From assembly GCF_030936135.1 (NCBI RefSeq), contig NC_082604.1, positions 2,921,001 through 2,985,000 on the forward strand: a stretch of 64,000 nt of DNA, in the 5' to 3' direction. The translations under genes were made by a program, and so were the position numbers. The DNA comes from Gavia stellata. Taxonomy: Eukaryota; Chordata; Aves; Gaviiformes; Gaviidae. This document shows positions 38,801-48,751 of this stretch, one piece after another (the first letter of the stretch is position 1; each line of letters opens with the position of its first letter). The notes beneath the pieces are model-generated. The model was given only the letters and a program-made list of their open reading frames with translations. It was not told where the DNA came from and made no database searches.

Positions 38801-41800
38801 AGCCCATGGATGGACAGAAGGACCGTGAGAAGAAAAACCATCTGAATCAAGACCTCACGCACTGGTCACAAAAGGTTCTCCAGGGCCCTGAGTCAGCAAA
38901 GTACTTCGGCATGTTCAATGGGAATGGACAGACGTACAGGCTTAGAGTTAATATACGAACATCTTTTGCCAAACACATCAGGAAATTACAGGTTTAGACA
39001 CTGCACCTGTAATTTTACTGGGAATGGTGGTAAACCGAGACAGAAAGAATTTCCCCAAACAGTACTAAGAACAGAAGACTAAGGAATATTGGAGCTTAAT
39101 GCCACCTACATTAGCACTGTGCTGGTAAAATACCAACACATTGCAATGTTGGCCACAACACACACGCTGTATTTTAGCCTTAGCAATTTAGGCAGATCTG
39201 CCAATGCACCTCAGCTTTGCTTTGCAGTTCCAGTGTGAACATCTAGGGAATGAAGGCTGTTAGTCATACTGAATAGCAAGGTGTTTTAAATGAGGACAGA
39301 TGCCTCCTGTCGTCAAAGCAGAGACTACCAAATTAATTTAACTTATGGCTTACAGTGAGCATGAACTAGGCCCAACCCTCCAGAGAAAACAGGTCAATGC
39401 TCTACTAGCTGTTCATGCCATTTAACTCACTGCTACTGACAAGCAAGTGGAGACAGGCAAAGCGTTAAGACATAAACATGGAATGCTGTTATACCACCTG
39501 CAGGACATTCCACGTGTACCATCTTGCGGTGAATAAGAAGCTTTTTGAGATGAAAGCTCTGAAATTATTTTCAAAAAATATTTTCTGAGTATACTTAGTT
39601 TTCATTAAGTGTACTAAGACTAATATGCCTTGAGAGAACAAAAGCCTTACTAACAAAATCAGAGTCAATGGAGGCAAAAAGAAGATGACACTACATACTG
39701 TTCTCATCTCTTGACCTCATACAATCCAGGCTAGTTACACCACCACCCTGCTTTAATGTCACGAAATGCTGAAGAAGCAAACTGCTGCTGCCTGTACCCA
39801 TGGCAACTTCAGAACAAGCACTACGGTGACTAGGATGGGCGAACACAGGACATTTCTGCAGTAAACTTCTGCAGATGAAACCTGCAGCAATACATCTAAT
39901 ACACTTTTCTACTCCCAACAGTTTTCTGTTCATCACCAAGTTCCTCCAAAGTGCAAAAACCAGGCCTAATGGACGATAAAAATACTACTTTGTCCACGCT
40001 CAATGCTCTTTTTTGTAAGAACATAAACATTAAAAGAACGGGAAGTTTTAAAACCATGGCGTTTAAACAAAAGCAATGACGCAAAGTATTTCACCTATCA
40101 GATCATCTATCAACCGGGAACTAAAAACTCATTTTCTTATTGCAACTCACCTCCTCTTGAAATTTCTTCAGCTGTTGTTCATATTCTCTAACCATGTCCT
40201 GCCTGGCTTTTTCCATGTCTTCTACCTGGTGACGCAACATGCCAACCTGAATGAAGAGTTAAAAAGCAAATAAATAAAACAACAGAAGTGGACTTTATTG
40301 TCAGTAGGTACTGAGATTAGTTTTCATTTCATAAATATACATTATAGTAGGAGTGGTAAATGACTATTAAAAGATCCTAATTCTGTTAACAACTGCACGC
40401 TTCAAGGGGGTCACTCACTAAGAATCAGATTAAGTCTATGACTAAATCTTTGGTAGGCTGGGGCCAGAACTGTTTCTGTTCTGGCCTCTTGTTTTGAGCC
40501 AGTTTCTGGCTTTCATTTTTGGGGATGAAGCTGACGGTTTGGGCTTGTGTCAAAAGGCTATTTCTATCTGGTATTTTCATCAAATTCTTCATAAACAAGC
40601 ATTATGATTTCAAGCTATCTACCAACAGAAAAGATGGCCATGTCATTACCTTACTACGCTCACGTGAAGCAGAGATTCCAAGTAATACATGGAGATGAGG
40701 GGGACAAAAAAAGAAACAGGGCTTTGAAACTCATGGGAAAGACTTCCCTTACATTGATTCAAATACTCCTGTGACTCATTTTTATCATATCCCCCCCCCA
40801 TCTTTTTCCCATCCACAACCCAAAGTGGCCACCTTTCTAACTGCAGGTCCAAAGGACAGCAAGCCAACACATTAAAATTAAAAGAAATCATAACAGAAAA
40901 TTCGTATGAGTAAACCAAAAGCATGAATATACTCAAGTACTGACTTTAACCATAGTTTACAGTTCAGTTTTGAAATCAATGTTTGCTTTTGATGGTAAGA
41001 AATATTTCAAAAAGTGTCTTGAGAAGACACAATTGATAATAACAATGCTAACCTACAGGATAAAAATAATAGTTCTTGCAAATGAAAATCCTGTGGCATG
41101 ACTCCAGATTTAATAACTCTGTAACAAAGACATTAATTCCAAAACTTGCCATGCGGACCAGTAGAAGCCATGCGGACCAGTGATCAAATGCTTCTTTGGG
41201 TTTGCATGTAACTGATTAGAAATTACAATGTAAATCAGCCATTAACTGACTAAAGAAATGCTATGAATTTGACCAGAGCTGCACTTATCTGTTTCTCTTT
41301 CTGCTACCTTTTGCTGTTTGTTACTTTGTGTTGACTTTGACTGTCCCTGGCATATTTTTCCAGTCTAAAGTAAAACAAGAGTCCCGCTTAATATTGTGTA
41401 TGTTTAAGATAACAGACTGTTCTTCATTTAGAAAGATAAAATTCTTTATCATAAGTCCTTTTAAAAAGAGAGTAAAATTAATCTTGTCAGAGGTATATTC
41501 GATATTTTTAAGCTTAAGCACCCATCAGTAGAAATTAATCTGACCAGTCTCTCCGTAATACTTTTGATGTCATACATGACCTTTTGGGGTCTCCATTAAG
41601 AGTAGCTGTTGTGGTTTTCTAACAGTGGCTACCATATTATTATAATAATATGACCATATTAACCAGAAACCACAGAGTTCTTAACCCACCGTTGCTACAG
41701 CCTGTCACATTTCTCTTTATTTTACTAGATTCCATACCGAATTACTAAAAGCTACAGCAGTACTTGGGTAATTTTGAGGATGTCAGACTAGTTGTAGTAT

Positions 41801-44655
41801 AGTTGTACAGGATCCCAAAAAACCCAACTGCTTGTGCAGTCACCGGCTGGCTTTCGACCCAAGAAGTCAAAGCGACTTCCTCAGAGAGCTGCCAAAACAC
41901 AATTTGTAGCGAAGAGTCTGCAGAAAGATAGGACACAGCTGCTATAAATATAAGGACAAATTTTAAGCACTTTCAGAAGAAGTCCATGTGGCTAGATCTT
42001 AAGATACAGCCACCCAGACTCCTGCTGGTTTCCTCCGATCCAAGAAAAGATACACCAATTCATTTGCACAAGAGAAAGTTTATGGTCCACATCCTATGCA
42101 AAAACTTCACTTACTGATATTTCTCCCCTGATACAGAAATTTGGTGCACTCCCTCCAGGTCTTTAGTTAAAGGCTACAAAACCTGAGCTGCGTGAAATAG
42201 CCCTTGGAGAATCTCCTAGCAATATCTTGGTGTAGTTTACACCACTAAATGTTCTTTCTACCAATGACTGCACATTGCTGGGCTCTCGATTACCGTTGTA
42301 TCCAGATTTAGCACTTCGGGGTTCTCTCTAGAAACACTGACAATTCAGTCTGTGGACTTCCACCAACCCTTAGGGAGTTGACCACTTGACTTTGATTGAA
42401 TTACGAATCAGACACCTTGTTCCAACAGGCTCCTTTGGAAATTCTATTCCTGATTTCCCATCATGAGACAGGCTCCTGTTTGGCTTAACACAGCTATTTG
42501 CTAAAGTTAACCCCTTGTTTTGGCTTAGCATTTAAACATTAAAAAAAAAAAACAAACCTGATGAAACAATACCCAAAACACATCTCCATGCAAAGTCAAA
42601 CTCTGAAATTCAGGTTCAGTCTTTATATTGTATTGTAACATGTAAAACACACAGGTCGACACAGGAAACTATGAACCTGAGGCAGTACCTCCTTAGATTT
42701 TTCCTGCAGAGCAGCCCTGGCAGAGGAAAGCTCCTGCTCTCGAACGCTCAGGCAAGCTTCCAACGCCTGTGTCTGTCCTTCCCATTCAGATTTCTTGTGA
42801 GCCACCATAATGTCGATCTGCTTCATCAGCTCCTGCAGCTCAGCCTCACAGGAAGTCAGGAACCCACCACTGGAAGGGTAAGAGCGTGAAGTTACAAAGC
42901 AGGCACCACCCAAGAGAGGTCCAGTGTCCCATACCAACAGCATCAGCAGAACAAACTGACTTGCACCAAGGGACCAACTCTGCACGTGCAGTGCTTTGAA
43001 CCCTACGAAATTAGCTCTCAGAGAAATATACTCAATATTTACGTTCATCCCATTCTCTAATGCAATATCTCACAAGTGGTATGCTCGTTATCATGGGGCA
43101 GAGACCTGAATTTGGCAATGACCAATGAAGAATGCTTGTGAAAACCCAGTGAGAACAAAGGACCTACACACTTTAAATGTAGGGGGTTTGTCTTCTATTC
43201 AGAGAACAATTACAAGCACCTATAAACACTTATCCCTTTGTCTCGGTACTATGCATTATCTACGTAAACCAGAGCATGTTTTATCCATATTTTGTATTCG
43301 CCTTAATCGGTCTCCAGGCAGAGGTATTTTATACCAAGTTTCAGTCACCAGAGAAATCATACAGCCAAGCCATCAGCTCCTGAAAACAGAAGTTTATCAC
43401 AAATGCAGACAAACCCCTAAGTACAGGGGGTTGGATGACAACATGATAATGAAGAATAAAACATTCACAATCCATTGGGGAGAGCGTGCTCCCTAGCGAC
43501 GCTGCAATTTCTAATTTGGTGCAGTAATTATTGAAGCCAATTCAACTAACTCCCCTAAAACTTCATAAGCTGCTAAGCCGGGGACAATATTAAGGCTTGC
43601 AAGATACAGCCCTAGAGGGTAGTGAACTCCATGATGATCTTTACCCCTTTAATTTGCCTGTCAAACAGGAAGCACTGAAAAGAAATGGAAATCAATAGGT
43701 TAAGGGATTGAAATTTCTCTGTTCCCCCAGAGCATATGCACACTTCACAACTTGGCAGTTTTTCTATAGGGAAAGAAATACTTCTTAAAGGAGCCAAAAT
43801 CAGTTAAATTTGAAGTTCACCCTGTCCTGCGAGTTAACCAAAAATTAGCAGCTATTACGCAGAGCAAGAACATTTCCTTCATAGCATCTGCTCATATAAA
43901 GCTAAGTCTAAACTTGATTTCTGCAACCAGCTCACTGTAGATGATACGGTATCAGTAAACTTGAGTCACATTCTCAAAGATGACTATGAAAACGGCATCA
44001 GTGACTTTTGCTTCACGCTTGTTTAACACATAAAACATTTTTTTCCGTTATTGGCACTACAGTCTCTCTCTGGGATCCAAAAGTCTAGATACGGTCACCT
44101 AAGACAGAGCATTAAGGACTCCTCGGAGATGAATGGGAGTCTGCAGTTTCAGCATGAGCAGAAAATAATCAGATGTTTTCAATAAAAACAGGTAACAAAG
44201 TCACATCTCATTAACCTTGCAAGGCTGTTACAAAAAAAAAAAAAATATTTATTCACACCTTTAATTACTACTGCTCCTGATGTGGGACGGTAAGAAGGGT
44301 TGCAACAACAAAAAAAAAAAAGAGGTAAGGTTTTCAGGAAGATGTAAAATTAAAATTCTAACAATTAAGACTATAATATCTGACAAGGGATTATTGCAAA
44401 GCCAGCTTACCCAGTGACTTTGCTTCTGCACCAGCTGAAGGCCACTGCACACTGTATTTGTCCACAAGCGTGCGCTAGTGGACAAACTCCAAAGCCCTTA
44501 TTTTAAGCAACGGAAGCCTTGTCTGATACCAGAGGATTTGATTCTGAGGAAGAGGGAAGGTCAGTACTTAAACTATTTCGAATGACTGGTGTACACTGTT
44601 TGCATACGTACCTCCCCTGCCCATTTCTTTGCATTCCTTCCAGCAAAGCCTCCAT
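23678..44655 (-). CDS. CEP63: Centrosomal protein of 63 kDa (CEP63), complete CDS
   Basis: CEP63 is a coiled-coil scaffold that works with CEP152 in a ring around the mother centriole. It supports centriole duplication and spindle assembly, and its paralogue DEUP1 acts in multiciliated cells. Fourteen coding exons in minus-strand order: 44655-44612, 42869-42689, 40246-40151, 37925-37800, 36919-36806, 34365-34132, 33872-33727, 32919-32785, 32157-32043, 30152-29955, 29515-29429, 27431-27226, 26664-26358 and 23836-23678. Every join is GT/AG and in phase. The total is 2148 nt, 715 residues plus stop, against about 703 in human. The N-terminus MEALLEGMQ and [20 protein letters not shown], the central heptad-rich region, and the C-terminal [19 protein letters not shown] all match human CEP63. 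The second-to-last exon is diverged. The gene runs convergent with KY and head-to-head with ANAPC13, the conserved vertebrate arrangement. Confidence 0.97.
26358..26664 (-). CDS. CEP63: CEP63 coding exon 13, diverged linker
   Basis: 307 nt. It begins [20 protein letters not shown], alignable to human STQMCKKQNDRIFKP. It continues as a Gln/Thr/Gly-rich, probably disordered linker and ends [19 protein letters not shown]. The middle bears little resemblance to the human linker, though frame and borders are clean. Confidence 0.88.
27226..27431 (-). CDS. CEP63: CEP63 coding exon 12
   Basis: It encodes [20 protein letters not shown] and [18 protein letters not shown], then a diverged acidic tail. 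It starts after TACTAG and ends at TACAG/GTGAG in phase 2. Confidence 0.93.
27735..27790 (+). mobile_element. Possible CR1 3'-end fragment
   Basis: The pattern GAAGGACTACACGACCTCAA, then TCTCCTCCAGCTGTATATTC and AGGATTCT, resembles the last ~55 bases of many CR1 copies (..GATGACCTC..CTTCCA..ATTCTATGATTCT). Short and diverged. Confidence 0.4.
28377..28396. repeat. Poly(A) run, 20 A
   Basis: Simple A tract in a CEP63 intron. Similar runs occur at 34562-34579, 44230-44245, 45518-45537, 52659-52673 and 61311-61325. None is attached to a recognisable processed copy. Confidence 0.85.
29429..29515 (-). CDS. CEP63: CEP63 coding exon 11
   Basis: It encodes [20 protein letters not shown] and ends ECGMLE. 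29 codons. It matches human [19 protein letters not shown]. Confidence 0.95.
29955..30152 (-). CDS. CEP63: CEP63 coding exon 10
   Basis: It encodes [40 protein letters not shown] and [11 protein letters not shown]. 66 codons, phase 0 at both ends. Confidence 0.97.
30780..31130 (-). mobile_element. Old CR1/L3-like LINE fragment in CEP63 intron
   Basis: The plus strand carries CCATCCTTTTGGTCATCTTT, then TCCTTTTTGAGATGGCAGAC and CTGAATTGCATACAATACTC. These resemble the antisense of the conserved 3' ORF2 region of CR1/L3 LINEs (..CCTTTTTGAGATG.GG.GACCAGAACTGCA..). The element therefore lies on the minus strand, in sense with CEP63. Diverged, borders approximate. Confidence 0.5.
32043..32157 (-). 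CDS. CEP63: CEP63 coding exon 9
   Basis: It encodes [20 protein letters not shown] and ends ESKAEIKK. It matches human ESVSATCKQLSQEL and EYKAEIKK. Confidence 0.95.
32785..32919 (-). CDS. CEP63: CEP63 coding exon 8
   Basis: It encodes [20 protein letters not shown], then [20 protein letters not shown]. It matches human DSVLSQLNFTHTSEDLLQAEV in register. Confidence 0.93.
33727..33872 (-). CDS. CEP63: CEP63 coding exon 7
   Basis: It encodes [20 protein letters not shown] and a further coiled-coil stretch ending KELLI. It aligns with human ALQEEKRELKAALQSQENLI. It ends in phase 2. Confidence 0.94.
34132..34365 (-). CDS. CEP63: CEP63 coding exon 6
   Basis: It encodes [15 protein letters not shown], then [20 protein letters not shown] and [14 protein letters not shown]. 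The upstream acceptor (TAGTAG) is preferred because it keeps the two residues seen in human (AQLVNRKQ). An AG six bases further in would drop TQ in frame. Confidence 0.95.
36727..36770. repeat. Polypyrimidine low-complexity tract
   Basis: Run of C and T just outside (intronic to) CEP63 coding exon 5, on its 3' side. As it is purine-rich on the transcribed sense, it is not a splice-acceptor tract. Confidence 0.7.
36806..36919 (-). CDS. CEP63: CEP63 coding exon 5
   Basis: It encodes [20 protein letters not shown] and then [18 protein letters not shown], almost identical to human. 38 codons, phase 0. Confidence 0.97.
37800..37925 (-). CDS. CEP63: CEP63 coding exon 4
   Basis: It encodes [19 protein letters not shown] and ends in SRLTRKLE. 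42 codons, phase 0 at both ends. It matches human [16 protein letters not shown]. Confidence 0.96.
38770..38960. repeat. Possible ancient SINE-like repeat in CEP63 intron
   Basis: ATTCCCATTTTACTGATGGA resembles the MIR core (CCCATTTTACAGATG). The following block with GAGTCAGCAAAGTACTTC recalls another old sauropsid repeat. Diverged, low confidence. Confidence 0.3.
40151..40246 (-). CDS. CEP63: CEP63 coding exon 3
   Basis: It encodes [18 protein letters not shown] and [14 protein letters not shown], coiled coil colinear with human. 32 codons, phase 0 at both ends. Confidence 0.95.
41148..41181. repeat. Two-copy tandem repeat, 15-nt unit, period 19
   Basis: GCCATGCGGACCAGT occurs exactly twice, separated by AGAA, in a CEP63 intron. 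Confidence 0.9.
41611..41673. repeat. Nested inverted repeats
   Basis: The outer arms GTGGTTTTCT and AGAAACCAC pair with one bulge. They enclose a perfect 20-bp palindrome at 41633-41652 (CATATTATTA and its reverse complement). Confidence 0.8.
42689..42869 (-). CDS. CEP63: CEP63 coding exon 2
   Basis: It encodes [20 protein letters not shown] and then [20 protein letters not shown], the most conserved part of the family N-terminus. Borders are TTCCAG and AAGAG/GTACTG. Confidence 0.97.
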
Positions 44656-44680
44656 CACCAAATCCTGGTGGCTTTAGCAA
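44612..44680 (-). CDS. CEP63: CEP63 exon with start codon
   Basis: The ATG at 44655-44653 has G at -3 and +4. It encodes [14 protein letters not shown] and ends GGGGAG/GTACGT in phase 2. A likely acceptor (TTCCCTAG) puts the exon's 5' border at 44680, leaving 25 nt of 5' UTR here. The coding part is 44655-44612. Confidence 0.88.
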
Positions 44681-46979
44681 CTAGGGAAGTACACAAAAGC
44701 AGAGGTCACCCATGGCAGTGTATGAACAAGGCTACTTCTCCATCCAACTGCAGAACAAGCAGAAGTCCACAGGGGAAAGAAGTTAAAAAAATTACGTAAT
44801 ATACAATTAGCACACAAGTACAAGTGAGAGGAACAGCGGTCGCTTTCATAAACTTACAAGCCAAATATACCAAATAAGGGAAAACAGATTTTTCTACAAA
44901 AAAAAAAAAGACCCAATGCAACCATTCAGCACTATCAAACTGCAGTGATATAATCATGGGATCTAATGAAAAGAATAACTCAAACAGCAGCACTGAAAGG
45001 GAATCTGCACTTCAGCAAACGGGCAAACTCAGCACACTGGGACCGGCAGATCTCCCGTCTCCGGGTGCACCGAACTGTGGAGGATCAGCGACACTCGGGG
45101 ACTTCCAAACAGGCCAGCCCAAGATCCACCTGCGACAGGGGCATTTCTCACTTCAGAGAAAAACCATAAGCACCTTGTAGCAAATAGCAGTAAGAATCTA
45201 TCTATAAACTAGGTCTCTCCCAGGTCTCTGTTGCAGACTAGGTTCAACAGACTACACAGTTTACCATCGCATTCAGGACACATTGCTAGTTCATCTAGTT
45301 GTGATCATTTTCTTTTAAGATAGCATTAACTCTTTAAAAATCCCTCTGGTGCCTCAAGCCAGGGAAATAAGATTCACAGGTTTACAGCAGCAGTACATTG
45401 TCTTCGTTAAAAATTACATCCTTTAAGTCATGAACACACGTTGTGTATGCATACACAGAGGTGTTTCACATATTTGTGAAGCAAGAAAGGTTTACATTAA
45501 AGGCCAAAATGGGGAATTTAAAAAAAAAAAAAAAAATTAAGTTACCATGCAACCACACCCAGAAAGCTAGAATTTATTTCAGCGGCTCCTCCATGGAACT
45601 GTGGCTCTCTAACAGAAAACTGGTTAAACTCATCCTGAGGATACAAGACTACAGTTCAATTTCACTCTGTGGAGGTATCCACACAATCTCCTGTTTCCAA
45701 AACATCTACGCACTCTCTCAAGAACGTAGAGAAGGATCCTCACAACATCTTTCCTCAAAGATTAATATGGCATTATTAAGCAATCCACAAAAGGGGGAGC
45801 AGGTCACAGAAAGTGAGACTTTCAGAAACGCAGTCTCAGCTTTGCTCTCTTTCACTTCCATCAGAGCTTCTATCCTGCTCCTACAGCATTTTAAAACACC
45901 ATCCAGAGATTAAAGGCTGTCCTTGGGAGCTCAGCTGTATTTTAAACCATGCACATACAGAAAATACGTATTTCACTGAGGGGAAAAAAAAAAATTCCTA
46001 TCCCTATTCTGATAGTGCTTTGTCTCTCTTTGGTCCTGTCTGTGCCTAACAAAATTCAATCAGTATGCAGAACATCTTTGTTGTGCTGCTGACGAGCAGA
46101 TGAGCAGAGCCCCAGGGCTGCTGACAGCACTCCAAGAGAGTTCTCCAGGTGGCAACAGCGGACATTAGCCAGTAGCAGCTCTTCTGTTTCATTCTAATCA
46201 CACCTACACTGAATTGATTTTCAGTAGGTAGCAGAGAGATTTCATTGTCCACCACAGAGAACGTCTACTAAAATTCAAAAAGAAAATCCAGAGAGCAATC
46301 CAAGCTCTTTATCAGCAGCTCCTTCCGTGAGAGGCTGGCATCAGTTCGACACTGAAAGCTCCAGTGCCATGAGGAGCCTGACAGCATCCACTCCTGCTCC
46401 TGTTAGGCTTTAAGCAGTGCCCCCAAGGTAAGATCCCTGAATCTGCCAGCTTTGCATACTTGCCAACTTACCCGGGTTTGGGAGAAGAGCCTTAAAATCA
46501 GACCCCTCTAGCCAGTGCTGATGCTGCATCAGGTTTGTTGACTTAGTATCATACTTGTGACCTACCAAGCTTGCAACTGGTGATGTGCAAGTTACAGGCA
46601 ACCAACGAGTAAAGACCCATAGGGACACCACAAGAGGAAACAATCTCTGCCATTAGCTACAGCTGAAGCAAGGAGAGCTGGCCTGTCACTTCTGAAATTG
46701 AAGAAAAAGGAAGTATTTGCAAAAAAAACAACCAACAGAGATAAGAGATTTAAAAATCAACAAGGTTTAGCGCTCCAGCTCAAGAAAGAATCGTAGCAGT
46801 AAAGTCAAGCGGAGAAAATTTGACAATATGCAGGAAGACTGAAGAATACTGCCCATGAGAAAAGACTGGGATTATTCTGCATTTAAAAAACCCCGTAGGA
46901 CGCAATTTTCAGGTGCTGCTGGAAGGAGGCTTACAAGGAACAGAAAAACACGACCCAGGGTGCAGCCAGAACTTCCCAG

Positions 46980-47840
46980 AAGTCCCCCAAACACGTGCTC
47001 AACCTGCCAGCCGCTGGAAATGCCATCCCCGGCTGCCCTGAGGCCGGGCAGGAGCCCGGGGGAACCGCCCCGGCCCAGCGGGTGCTTCGCCGGGGCAAGA
47101 CGCGCCCCGGGAGCGCGTCCCCTCAGCCGTGCCGGCCGCCCGCTCCACAACAGCCCTCCGGCAGACGCGCCCTCGTCCCCCCCGTGCTTTAATTCCTCCC
47201 CAACGGCCGCCTCGACATGAGCGACCACTGACGCTGTTCACACACAGCCCGCCCCGAAGGGGAGCGTTTCGGCCCGCAGGCCGAGGCGCTCCCCGGGGAG
47301 AAGCCCCCGGTCCCCGCCCGGGGCCGGCCTGCGCGCCGGGCTCCCCGCACCGCCCCGGCCCGCTCGCTGACTGCGGGTCGGACCCCGCGGCGGGGGGCGA
47401 GGGTCGGCGACCCGGGCCGGGCTTGCTCCCCTCGCCACGAGCACCCCGCCACCGGTCGGTCCGTCCGCCCGTCCTCCCACCCCCCCGCCGCTGCCAACCT
47501 AACGGCGGAGCAAAACCGGGGCCTCGGCGGCGGGAGAGCGCGGCGCCTGCGCGGGGGCCGCGCCTGCGCACTGTCGGCGCCGAGGCCGCCGCCCGGAGAT
47601 GGGCAGGGTAGGGCGCGGGTAAGGGGGCAGCGGGAGCGGCGCGGGGCCGCCGGAGGCGGGGGGCGCACCGGGAGGGCCACGGGGCCGCATCGGCTGGGAG
47701 GGTTACCGGGAGGGTCACCGGGAGGGCCAGGGCGCCGCATCGCCCCGGTTACCGGGGCTGGGATGCGCTTAGGCCTGTCCCCAGCGCCCAGCCCGGCCGG
47801 CCCCGCCCCGCCGCGGGGCCGCCCCCCGAGCTCTGGGTGC
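46980..47840. promoter_or_regulatory. CpG island, bidirectional promoter of CEP63 and ANAPC13
   Basis: GC-dense, CpG-rich block between the divergent genes CEP63 (minus) and ANAPC13 (plus). No coding exon was recognised in it. A plausible noncoding first exon of ANAPC13 would end at 47618 (GCGCGG/GTAAGG). Open frames of several hundred codons here follow from the lack of stop codons in GC-rich sequence. Confidence 0.85.
47543..47570. promoter_or_regulatory. Two NRF1-like sites
   Basis: GCGCCTGCGC at 47543-47552 and GCGCCTGCGCA at 47560-47570. On the minus strand the latter reads TGCGCAGGCGC, close to the palindromic NRF1 consensus. Paired sites near the middle of the CpG island fit a housekeeping bidirectional promoter. 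Confidence 0.55.
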
Positions 47841-48652
47841 AAAGGCAGGGCCTGGTCAACGTGCAGCTCCGGAGCCAGGCAGGGGCAGGTGGCTCCCGCC
47901 CCCTCCCAGAGGCCCAGGCCTGGCTGGGTTTTGAATAAATGTCGGTAGGCTCCAACCCTGGCAGGATCGAGGCGGCTGCTGCTGCAGGAGTCAGTGGGGC
48001 GAGGTCCGAGGTGACGCTCCAGGGAGGGCAGAGCACTCATCAAACCCCCCCGGGAAACGCCGGGCATGGATAGAGTAGCCGAGGGTGGAAGGCAGGGCTT
48101 ATTTTCCTCCTCTTTTACCAGTTTCCTGGGCTTCAGGTTTTGGCAGCATCTCGTGTGCCATGAAATGCTTTGTTCTGACTCTTTCCCAGACGCGGGAAGG
48201 CGCGGGTGAGGTACTGCGCCGATCAGGGACTGAAAGCGAGTGGGCAGCAAACAAGCAGCAATGGTTCTGTGCAGAGTTAGAGGGGACGGGGGAGCTCTAG
48301 GTCCTCTAGCTCACTCAAAAGAGACTTCTAAAGGTCAGTAGCTATAAACACATGTTAAATCTCTATAATTAATAATAACAGGCTAGTTTTAGATACTCAT
48401 CTCTGATGCACATCAATCTGCAATCACTTGACAGTCGTCTTTTCAGATGAAGTAGTTCTCCTGTGGTTATAATCCCTTTCTGAGTGGATTAGGAAAATCA
48501 AGGTTTTCCATAAAAATTTAAGCTTAACAGAAGTTGGATGGAAACTGGAGCAAGCCCGTAGCCCAGACTCCAGCTACGTGGCTGGGGACGTGGATGTTAG
48601 AAAGAGTATCTGCTTTGTGTCACAGATTTAGCTGTACTCGCCTGCTACAACG

Positions 48653-48751
48653 ATGGACAGCGAAGTGCAAAGGGATGGCAGAATCCTGGATCTGATCGAT
48701 GATGCGTGGAGGGAAGATAAATTGCCGTACGAGGATGTGGCTATCCCTCTG
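48653..48751 (+). CDS. ANAPC13: ANAPC13 coding exon 1
   Basis: Start codon to a phase-0 donor. It encodes [20 protein letters not shown] and [13 protein letters not shown]. The exon itself probably begins at 48626 with 27 nt of 5' UTR. Confidence 0.97.

Noticed and set aside
47189-48250. Minus-strand open frame of 353 codons (and others) in the CpG island
   Set aside because: The composition (Pro, Arg, Gly, Ala) reflects GC-rich, stop-poor DNA. Several frames on both strands are open at once.
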